A stretch of DNA of 42,880 nt from the NCBI GenBank assembly GCA_004293265.1, contig RDXZ01000024.1, positions 1-42,880 on the forward strand, given 5' to 3'. The DNA is from Bacteroidota bacterium. Lineage in GTDB: Bacteria > Bacteroidota > Bacteroidia > Cytophagales > Microscillaceae. Shown in pieces: positions 1 through 8,800 of this stretch. The notes under the pieces are model-generated. The model was given only the letters and a program-made list of their open reading frames with translations. It had not been told where the DNA came from and ran no database searches. The translations under genes were made by a program, and so were the position numbers. Within the stretch, counting starts at the first letter, position 1, and every line of letters begins with the position of its first letter.

Positions 1-180
1 ATCTACTCGATTATATTTATCATATTCATCTTGTTTATTGGCTTCACTTTCCAAAATACTTTCTATGGTTACATCAAAACGCAATAATTCTGATAAAAAA
101 CCCTCCAAAATACCAAAATTGGCTTTATGACGCAGCAATTTTTTCATTGCCCAATCAAAACGAATTAGTTTTTTAATCAT
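1..180 (-). CDS. Rpn-family recombination-promoting nuclease/putative transposase (PD-(D/E)XK), N-terminal fragment running off the window
   Basis: Open minus-strand frame from ATG at 180 to the window edge: MIKKLIRFDWAMKKLLRHKANFGILEGFLSELLRFDVTIESILESEANKQDEYDKYNRVD, resembling the N-terminus of Rpn/TIGR01784-like proteins. Absent from the ORF track because it is partial. Confidence 0.7.
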   Translation of the reverse strand, partial: MIKKLIRFDWAMKKLLRHKANFGILEGFLSELLRFDVTIESILESEANKQDEYDKYNRVD

Positions 181-240
181 AGTTTTACTTTTTTTAATCT
201 ACTGTAAATAAACATCTTATAACAGCAAGAAATTTTATGA

Positions 241-271
241 AGGGCAGAATTAAATAAGAAATCTCTGCCCT
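241..271. repeat. small inverted repeat / hairpin
   Basis: gggcaga ... tctgccc, 7-bp arms in the intergenic gap. Confidence 0.4.
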
Positions 272-355
272 ATAAAGAAAAGTTTATAGAAAATACAAAA
301 GTTAAAATTATACACATTTGTACCATATTTTTGCAAATAAATTTGTGGTGGGATT

Positions 356-778
356 TTATTTACCTTTTTCATAAAGTTCAAATCGTCTGCTATCATAATG
401 AAAGGTTAATAACTCACCTTTCATTATAATACCAAGTACAAAGTCTAATGGCTCACGAAAGTATGGACTTCCCACTTCTGCTTTTTCGTCGTACAGTGGC
501 ACTTCCAATACATCGACTACAATTGCAGGTAGTTTGTTATCAGGAATACGTTTATTTTTTAAACCATCTTTCCAACGAACAATATCACCGACTTTAAATT
601 GGTATTTTTGTCCTAAGTTTGTGTTTAACCTTTGAAGATCTGCAATGTACTCGTCAAGGTCTATGACTTTGTTACTTTCTTCAAGCGAAGTTAATTGAGT
701 AAGTAAACTTACCAACTGACTTTCTTTGTCTGATTTTTCAGAACTTGATAAAAGTTTTAAGATTGTTTCTTTGTCCAT
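356..778 (-). CDS. uncharacterised small protein, SH3-like motif (GDIVRWKDGLKNKRIP...YFREPLDFVLG...FHYDSRRFE)
   Basis: ORF of 140 aa, third gene of a tight three-gene operon (6-nt gap to upstream gene). Confidence 0.75.
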   Translation of the reverse strand: MDKETILKLLSSSEKSDKESQLVSLLTQLTSLEESNKVIDLDEYIADLQRLNTNLGQKYQFKVGDIVRWKDGLKNKRIPDNKLPAIVVDVLEVPLYDEKAEVGSPYFREPLDFVLGIIMKGELLTFHYDSRRFELYEKGK

Positions 779-784
779 ATTGAG

Positions 785-1417
785 TTAATTTAATATTGGT
801 TCATTGATAGAACGAGATAAATTAATAGAATCTGTTAATAATATACTTTGACTTAAATATTCATCATTCTGCCTACCTCTATTGAGTTTATTGAGGATTA
901 TCTCAAGTAAAGTGTCTTGATTTTGTTGTTTATTTTTAATAGCCAAGAGTTGTATTAACAAAACTTCCATTATCTCATTTTCCTTCGAAGATTTTGCTTC
1001 TTTTTGCAATTCGTTTCTCAAAGTCAAAGCGTATTTTTCATATTGACTTTCTTTAAAAAACGACTTTCCTGATGGCAAGTAGTCATTAGGTATTTTATTC
1101 GTTGGACAAATAAAAGCATTTACTTCGTTTATGTCCGTATCTAAATCCACAAAATAAACGAATTGATTATTTTGTATTAATTGCAAAAGCGTTATGCTAC
1201 CTTCAAAAAAAGATGTTAAATTCTCTATCGTTACTTTGAAAATTAACCAACGATTGCAATTTTCATCAATATCACTCCATTTGTAAAAGTAATGTTCATT
1301 AGCATTTTCAGAGTTAATAAAATGCGTCAAGAGGGGACCTTCGTGATAAAGTAAATCTCCTTTACGTTGTAATGCAAGCCCTAAACTTGCTATTTTATAG
1401 TTTTCTAAATTTTCCAT
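785..1417 (-). CDS. uncharacterised protein, possibly DUF6575-like
   Basis: ORF of 210 aa; N-terminal pattern (PLL..., Y.W.DID...NRWLIFKV, ..G.ITLLQLI) recalls DUF6575; recalled from memory, not searched. Confidence 0.65.
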   Translation of the reverse strand: MENLENYKIASLGLALQRKGDLLYHEGPLLTHFINSENANEHYFYKWSDIDENCNRWLIFKVTIENLTSFFEGSITLLQLIQNNQFVYFVDLDTDINEVNAFICPTNKIPNDYLPSGKSFFKESQYEKYALTLRNELQKEAKSSKENEIMEVLLIQLLAIKNKQQNQDTLLEIILNKLNRGRQNDEYLSQSILLTDSINLSRSINEPILN

Positions 1418-1418
1418 A

Positions 1419-1907
1419 TCAAAGTTTTGAGATTATGGTAAAACGATTTTCGTAGTCGTGATTTTTCACTGGATGATGGTTAAAATGGCCGATATTATTA
1501 GGTTCTTCATTCAAACCATCATTTTCTGTTATATCACATTTTGCTACATTTGTTCCTAACACCTTATATGCAATAGGACAAGTAGTATCTTTCAAATCAT
1601 AAAACCTATTTTTTGCGAAATCTTCTGAAATAAATAAAGACAATGCTAAACCCTTGCATTTTTCCCAGTCACTTGCACCAAGATATTTTTTAGGATTTCG
1701 GTAAAATAAAGGCTGAAAATTTCTTTCATCAGTAATATCATCAAAAACCCATCTGAAAACCTGCATATTTTTGGATATATAACTTTCAGGTGGGCATTTT
1801 ACTGAAATTTTTTTAAAATCTTCTAAAAACTGAAAATCCATATTTTTTTTATTTTTTTGTAAAACGTTTTTTCTTGTTAAATATTTTATTTGTTTAAAAT
1901 AATGCAT
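1419..1907 (-). CDS. uncharacterised protein, first gene of three-gene operon
   Basis: ORF of 162 aa, 1-nt gap to the next gene. A second in-frame Met (MDFQFLEDF...) may be the true start. Confidence 0.65.
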   Translation of the reverse strand: MHYFKQIKYLTRKNVLQKNKKNMDFQFLEDFKKISVKCPPESYISKNMQVFRWVFDDITDERNFQPLFYRNPKKYLGASDWEKCKGLALSLFISEDFAKNRFYDLKDTTCPIAYKVLGTNVAKCDITENDGLNEEPNNIGHFNHHPVKNHDYENRFTIISKL

Positions 1908-2014
1908 AAATATTACCTATACAAACTAAAATTCACATATTTCTAAAAAATAAGCAACCTAAAAAAACTATAAATTTTATTAAATCTTTTTCATTCTTTC
2001 TAAAAACCTCACAA

Positions 2015-2064
2015 AGATAAAAAAATAATTACAAAAAAATCTTTTTGTAATTATTTTTTTATCT
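2015..2064. terminator. long perfect AT-rich hairpin, probable terminator of xth
   Basis: agataaaaaaataattacaaaaa-aatc-tttttgtaattatttttttatct: 23-bp perfect stem, 4-nt loop, just 3' of xth. Confidence 0.8.
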
Positions 2065-2103
2065 AAAATCTTTAAAAATTGAAATTATCAAACCAAAAAA
2101 AAA

Positions 2104-2871
2104 CTATTCAATCTCAATCAAAACAGGACAATGATCTGAAAATTTTGCCTCTGTTAAAATTATTGCACGCTTTACTTTGTCTGCCAAATGTGAACTAATG
2201 GCTTGATAATCAATACGCCAACCCAAATTTTTCTCGCGTGCCGTTCCCCACGAACTCCACCAAGTATAATGATGTGGTTCTTTGTTGAGATGCCTGAAAG
2301 TATCGACAAAACCACTTTCAAAAAAACTATCCAACCATTCTCTTTCTTCGGGCAAAAAACCTGATGTTTTTACATTCGCTTTTGGATTATGAATATCAAT
2401 ATCTCGATGACAAATATTATAATCTCCCACAATCAATAAATTAGGAATTTCTTTTTTGAGTGCCTGAATATATTGATGAAAATTATGATTCCACCTCATT
2501 TTAAAATCACGCCTATCTTCTCCACTCGAACCAGAAGGCATATACACACTCAAAATCGATAAATTTTCAAAATCTGCTCTGATAATTCTGCCTTCGTTGT
2601 CCTCGATTTCAGAAGGCAAATCATACCCTTTTGTAATTTTTTGAGGTGTATTTTTGGTAAAGATAGCAACCCCTGAATATCCTTTTTTTTCTGCTGATTG
2701 AAAATAAGTTTGATAACCTAAATCCTCAAACAAAACAAGCGGAATTTGAGAAGAATATGCTTTTGTTTCTTGCAAACAAATCACATCTGCTTCTGTTGCT
2801 TTGAGCCATTCGACAAATCCTTTTTGAATGACCGCCCTCAAACCATTGACATTATAAGTAATAATTTTCAT
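2104..2871 (-). CDS. xth: exodeoxyribonuclease III (AP endonuclease, EEP fold)
   Basis: MKIITYNVNGLRA...CLQETKA...GDYNICHRDIDIHNPK...WRIDYQ...FSDHCPV motifs. Confidence 0.96.
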   Translation of the reverse strand: MKIITYNVNGLRAVIQKGFVEWLKATEADVICLQETKAYSSQIPLVLFEDLGYQTYFQSAEKKGYSGVAIFTKNTPQKITKGYDLPSEIEDNEGRIIRADFENLSILSVYMPSGSSGEDRRDFKMRWNHNFHQYIQALKKEIPNLLIVGDYNICHRDIDIHNPKANVKTSGFLPEEREWLDSFFESGFVDTFRHLNKEPHHYTWWSSWGTAREKNLGWRIDYQAISSHLADKVKRAIILTEAKFSDHCPVLIEIE

Positions 2872-2997
2872 AAATATAAGTAAGAATAACGTTGAATAAT
2901 TGTATAAAGTTAGTTAAAATAATCGAGAAATACAAATTTTTCTTTGATTTTTTTGATTTATTTTTGATAATTATTTGAGTTATCAATTCTTTTATTT

Positions 2998-3005
2998 ACC
3001 TTTGT
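2998..3005 (+). promoter_or_regulatory. Bacteroidota -7-like box TAccTTTG upstream of pafA-like gene
   Basis: tacctttg matches TAnnTTTG. Confidence 0.45.
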
Positions 3006-3084
3006 TTTTTTATAGATTATTTTTATTTACTTAACTATTTCTTTCCTTGTGATTTTGAAATTTTCAAAAAAAACTTACTTCAAA

Positions 3085-4746
3085 ATGAAAAAAATATCGC
3101 TTGTTTTTTATATTATTTTTTTATTTTCTTGTTCATTATTGGCACAAAATAACGAAAAACCTAAATTAATTGTTGGAATAGTAATCGACCAAATGCGTTA
3201 CGATTATTTGAGTAGATACAACGAAAAATTTGGAGATGGTGGTTTTAGACGTTTGTTGAAACAAGGTTTTAACTGCAAAAACGCACATTATAATTATGCA
3301 CCTACCGAAACTGCGCCAGGTCACGCGTCTATTTATACAGGCACAACACCCGCCACACACGGAATTGTTGCTAATAATTGGTTTGAAAAAGGAAAATATT
3401 TATATTGCGTAACCGATACCACAACACAATTATTGGGAGCATTGGCAGGAGAAGGTTCTGCCTCACCTCGTAATTTATTAATGAATACTTTTGGAGATGA
3501 ATTAAAAATTGCAACAATGGGAAAAAGTAAAGTTTTTGGCGTTTCTTTGAAAGACAGAGGAGCAGTTTTGCCCGCAGGACACGCCGCCAATGCAGCTTAT
3601 TGGTTTGATGGTGTATCAGGAAATTTTGTTACAAGCACTTATTATATGGATAAAATTCCTACGTATTTAGAAAAATTTAACCAAAGAAAATTATCAGATA
3701 AATTTTTAAAAGATACTTGGAAAACGCTTTATCCTATTGAAAAATACACAGAAAGCACAATGGATAATACTAATTTTGAACAAAAATTAGGCAATGGAAA
3801 AGATGCACCTACTTTCCCTTACATTATGCCTGAAATTGTCGAAAAAGCCAAAAAAAATCAATTCAAAAAACCTATTTATGAATTGTTGCGTTATACTCCT
3901 TTTGGCAATACATTGGTAAAAGAAATGGCTTTGACAATATTAACCGAAGAAAAATTGGGAAAAAACAATCAAACTGACGTTTTGGCAATTAGTTTTTCTT
4001 CTACTGACCTCGCAGGACATCTTTATGGAGGGCAATCTATCGAAGTGGAAGATATTTATTTGCGTTTGGATAGAGAATTAGAAGAAATTTTTGAAAATTT
4101 GGATAAAGAAGTGGGCGAAGATAGTTATGTTGTTTTTTTGACGGCTGACCACGCAGGCGCATATCCACCTAATTTTTTAAAATCAATGAAAATTCCTGCA
4201 GGTTTTTTTGATTTTAAGGCAGAAAGCGAATTTTTTAAGATGAATTTAGAAGCAAAATTTGGGAAAGGTGATTGGGTAGCAAAATTTGACGACCAAAATA
4301 TTTATTTCAATAAAAATTTAATCTCTCAAAATAAATTAGAATTAGAAGATTTTGAAAAATTTGCTATCGAACATTATAGAAAAATTGATGGTGTTTTTGA
4401 TGTGCTTTCTCTCAATGAATTGGTAGAAGAAGGTGCAAAAACAACCGCACAACAAATGTGGCTCAATGGTTATTATCACAAAAGAAGTGCAGATATACTC
4501 ATTGCACTCAAACCTAATTGGATTGACAAAGGTTGGTATGAAAAAGGAGGAAGCAATCACGGCTCTACTTATAACCACGATAGCCACGTTCCAATTTTAT
4601 TTTATGGTTGGAAAATTCCAAAAGGAAAATATACATCAAGACGTATTAATATTACAGATATTGCTCCTACTATTACCAATATTTTGAATATTCAAAAACC
4701 AAACGGCTCGAATGGTGAGCCAATTTTGGAGGTTTTGGGAGAATAA
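3085..4746 (+). CDS. pafA: PafA-like alkaline phosphatase (type I phosphodiesterase/nucleotide pyrophosphatase family), exported
   Basis: IVIDQMRYDYLSRY...YAPTETAPGHASIYTGTTPATHGI..., LTADHAG, H..HVPILFYG; signal peptide starts at MKKISLVFYIIFLFSCSLLAQ, so start 3085 is preferred over 3049. Confidence 0.9.
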   Translation: MKKISLVFYIIFLFSCSLLAQNNEKPKLIVGIVIDQMRYDYLSRYNEKFGDGGFRRLLKQGFNCKNAHYNYAPTETAPGHASIYTGTTPATHGIVANNWFEKGKYLYCVTDTTTQLLGALAGEGSASPRNLLMNTFGDELKIATMGKSKVFGVSLKDRGAVLPAGHAANAAYWFDGVSGNFVTSTYYMDKIPTYLEKFNQRKLSDKFLKDTWKTLYPIEKYTESTMDNTNFEQKLGNGKDAPTFPYIMPEIVEKAKKNQFKKPIYELLRYTPFGNTLVKEMALTILTEEKLGKNNQTDVLAISFSSTDLAGHLYGGQSIEVEDIYLRLDRELEEIFENLDKEVGEDSYVVFLTADHAGAYPPNFLKSMKIPAGFFDFKAESEFFKMNLEAKFGKGDWVAKFDDQNIYFNKNLISQNKLELEDFEKFAIEHYRKIDGVFDVLSLNELVEEGAKTTAQQMWLNGYYHKRSADILIALKPNWIDKGWYEKGGSNHGSTYNHDSHVPILFYGWKIPKGKYTSRRINITDIAPTITNILNIQKPNGSNGEPILEVLGE

Positions 4747-4768
4747 ATTTTGGATAGGAATGTGTGTA

Positions 4769-4825
4769 GGGGCGAGGCTTTTCCTCGCCCTTCATATACA
4801 TAGTGCGAGGAAAAGTTTCGTCCCC
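4769..4825. repeat. GC-rich nested hairpin (REP/MITE-like)
   Basis: ggggcgaggcttttcctcgc ... gcgaggaaaagtttcgtcccc long imperfect stem; left arm alone also folds (ggcgagg-ctttt-cctcgcc). Confidence 0.65.
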
Positions 4826-5129
4826 ATAATCTTATTTTTTACAAAAAATTATCAATTTTGTTGTCTATATACATATTTTTCTTAAAAACTCAAATATATA
4901 CAAGATTTTTACAGCAAGAAAAAAATACACCAAACAAATGCCTTTTCCATTCTCCAGTATGATTTATAAGTATTTATCAAAAGACTATTATTTGGTCTGT
5001 TTATAATTTCGTTTTTTAGAAAAGATTAAAAAAATATTTTTTTATTAAATCAAACTTCAAAATAAAATTTTAACAGAAAAATATCGTTATAAAAAAATAA
5101 AAACAATATAAAAAAAACTTTGACAAACA

Positions 5130-5840
5130 ATGAAAACTTCCTCACATATTGCGACAGATTTACGCAATACATCTTTATTTCAACATATTTTAGCAGTTCA
5201 AAAAGGAGAACGAAAATTTGAAAACGTATTTCAAAGCGTTTCCAGAATGATTTTAGGTGATAACCAAAAAATCAAAAAAGTAAGCGTAAATGGATTAAAT
5301 ACCTATGATTTTTTAGTTTTTAGAGAAGGAAAAAAACATTTAATTGGTATGTATGACGAAATTAATAGTTTTGTTAGCTACGTCAAAGATGCTGCCGAAG
5401 GTGGCTCATCTGCCGAAATGGCTTTTGTTTTGATTGGAGAGCCGGGCAACGGAAAAACTTATTTTGTTGATTTTTTAAATAAATTATACAGAGATTTTTG
5501 CTCGATGCCCGAAAACAAACGTTATACATTCAAATTTAAAAATTTAGAAAAATTAGGCGGATATGGAAAAATTTATGAAATAGAATCTCAAACTTTTGAA
5601 GACCCTTTTATTTTGGGAATGAATTTATTTGAAACAAAAAATCAAAGTTTTGAATATTATAGGTTGTATCTTTTGATAAAGCCTCTTTCAAAGCCAAAAA
5701 ACGAATGTTTTGATGTTGAATATTGTTTGCTTTTATTTCGTTTGTATTTTCATTATTTTTATATCTCAACAACAACAATAATAAATTTTGTGGCAATATT
5801 CCAAACAAAGTTTCTTCAATATTTCCTGCGTTTTTATTGA
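5130..5840 (+). pseudogene. prkA: truncated PrkA-family serine protein kinase (N-terminal AAA region only); PrkA-like up to about nt 5630
   Basis: ERKFENVFQSVSRMILG..., AEMAFVLIGEPGNGKTYFVDFL (Walker A), RYTFKFKNLEKLGGYGKIYEIESQTFEDPFILGMNLFE resemble PrkA; residues beyond ~5630 lie antisense to the C-terminus of the convergent 1783-aa gene. Confidence 0.7.
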
Positions 5841-8800
5841 CAAAAATTTGTTTTTCTATCATCAAAGTATTTCCTTTGGTAAAAGATTTTGCGTTTTTGG
5901 TGTTGATAAACAATTGATAAGGAATTTCATTTTCATAAATAAAAATTTGATATTCAGTTTCAGATTTCCATTTTTCATAATATTGTTCTGCCCACTCATA
6001 CGATTTTGACAAAAGTAATTCATTATCCAAATTTTCTTCTATATTCAAAGATTGTGCATAACAAATTTTAATATCTAATTGAGTGAGTTGAATATTATTT
6101 TCTTTCAAAAACAACAACAAATTTTCCAAAGAAAATTGATATTTTTCTTTAAATTGTTTGATTTTATTATCATCAAGAAAAGAAAAATTAGCAGTTTCAA
6201 AACTATCAAAACCATATACCCATTTTCCTTCTTTGTCAATTTTTGTGATAAAAGGCAGAGCAATTTTTGGATTTGTGTCTGCTGAATTTAGTTCTAATAA
6301 ATTATAAAATTTACGAATCCAATTCAATCTTTCATCGCCTTGTGTGATTTCTAAACCACTCATTTTCAACCATTTAGCCGTTTTTTGAACAAATAAATTA
6401 TCATTAGTTAAGGCATCTTTGAGTTGTTTCAAAGTGATTTCATTTTGTCCATCAAAGAAATATTGTCTGATTTTTACGCCATCGCTTTCGTGTGTATGCA
6501 CGCCCAAAGCACGCAAAAAGTGATTTTTTAGTTTTTTTTCATCTTCTTTTGTCGAATTATTTTGCCATTCTTGTAACCAAGTAGGCATTTCCTCTTGTGG
6601 CAATGCCAAGTCATTGATTTCGATGGTTTGTGCAGGCACAAAGCCAATTATTTTCTCAGAATTTTCATCTTCCAAAACAATATTTTCAGGTTGTTTTTCT
6701 ATCCATTTTTCGAATAAATACTCCATACAAAGCATCTGTAAAGAAGAATTTTGAACGATAGTTTCAGAAAAAGGAGAAGATTTAAAAATATTTTTATCTA
6801 AAAATGGTTCTTTTCTAATTTCACCTTGCCCAAACTCAAACGCATTTCTTTTTTCTTCGTTCAAACGCAATAAATTCAAAATATTCGAATATTTTGTATC
6901 CAAAATAACTTCTTTTGACACAAAATCAGGTGCCTGCCAATACCAAATTTTATTATCAAAATTTTGTTTTCCTGCTTGCGTATATGCGTAAAAATTTTCG
7001 AGTTCGATAGCATAAAAACGGCTATATAAGACCAGAAAAGCCATTTGATTGTCATTTTCTATCGTTTGATAATCATTTTTTAATAATTCAAAAATTTCTT
7101 TTTTATCTTTTTCACCTAAAAATCCACTCAATTTTTTATGTAAATTTTGCGGTTCGATATCGATAAATTGTTGTGAAATTCGTTCTAAAATTTCAAAATA
7201 ATTTTGATATTCGGGCAATATTTTTGTCAATTCTAATTCATATTTTCCTATTTTTTCAAAAGAAAAATTGATATGGTTTTGATACAAAAACTCACTCAAA
7301 AAATAAGTTTTTCCCTGTGCATCTTCGACTTGAATTTTTGGCAAAATATTTTTTAAATCTGCTTCTTTTTGTTTAAAAAGTGAAATAGTTTGATATTCTA
7401 CGCTATTTTTATCATACAAAACGCCTTCTCTGATGATAATTTCATCGATTTTACTCAAAGTTTCACCCAACAACAACGGATTAGTTGTTTCTGATAAAAT
7501 TTCAGCCAACACTTCTGTTGGAACATTTTTAAGCAATTCTTGTGATAAAATATTTTCTCCAATCAAGCCTTTATTTTCATAACTTTGTGTGAATAATCTC
7601 TCAGGTAAAATTTTGTATTTTTTTGAGAAATATTCTGCAATAATATCGTGAATTTTTTGTTTATTTTTTCCTGCATAAGCCTGTGAAAAACTACCTTTTT
7701 TTGTCAAAATATATTCTTTTTCATTGCTTGATTGCTCAAAAAAGAAATGATTATAGATATATTCTTGCGAAATTTCTCCTAAATGAATTAAGTTTTGAGC
7801 TTCATCTTCTTGCAAAACAATATTATCATTTTTCCAAGATTTTATCCAAAAATTATGTTCAATTTTAAATGGATTTTCTGTTAAAATTTCATATATATTT
7901 TTATCAGGCATTTTCAAATTTGTGCCTTTTAAAATCGCTTTTTGTAACGCATTATAACCTCGAACTTGTAACGCAAAATGATTGAAAAAGATTTGGTTCG
8001 CATTTTCAAAACCTTCTTGTTTGTTAATAAATATCGTTTTTTTATTCAAAAGTGGTTTATTATTCTTATTTTGTGCAAATAATTCTTTCACTTCCAAATA
8101 AAATTCTGAAATATTTTCTTTTTTGATAATTTGTGGTTGCATCACAATCAAATCCCAAAAAGGAAAAATAATATTGGCATAAATATCTTCTTTGCGACAC
8201 AAATAAGGTTTCAAATCATCATTGCTTTCTTCGGGTTTGATTTTAAAAACTTTCAACCATTCAGGAACTTCCAAATCAATAGGCAACAAATTTTTAGGCA
8301 ATTGTTTTTCTTTAGATTGATTTTCAAAAAGTGGCACTTTTTCTGTAAAAGTTGTGTTACCAATTTGTCTAAAAAACTTAAAAACGATATTTTTTTCTGC
8401 AGGAGAAAGTATAATTTTGTCTATTTCCAAAGATTTTGTAAAAACTTCTATTTTTGGAACGCTCATATTTTGTAATTTAAAAGGTTCTTCGTTCAAAAAT
8501 TTCAAAAAATCTTTTTCAGGCAAATACAAATTTGTGAGTTTAAATATTGCCGTTTTCAAATCTGCATAATTTTCAACATTCGAAAACCTCAAATCATAAA
8601 AAATCTGAGTGCTATTTACCAATTTTTTAATTCCATTTTCTTCTGTGAGCATAAACTTTTTATCATTCAAAGTTTTGCCTTTTTTAAGTTTAAAATAACT
8701 CAAAACACTTTCGATAAATGGTAAATAATTATCTATAATTGATTGATTATCAACGATTTTTTCAAAATTTGGATAAATAATATTGGTATAAATATCTTCT

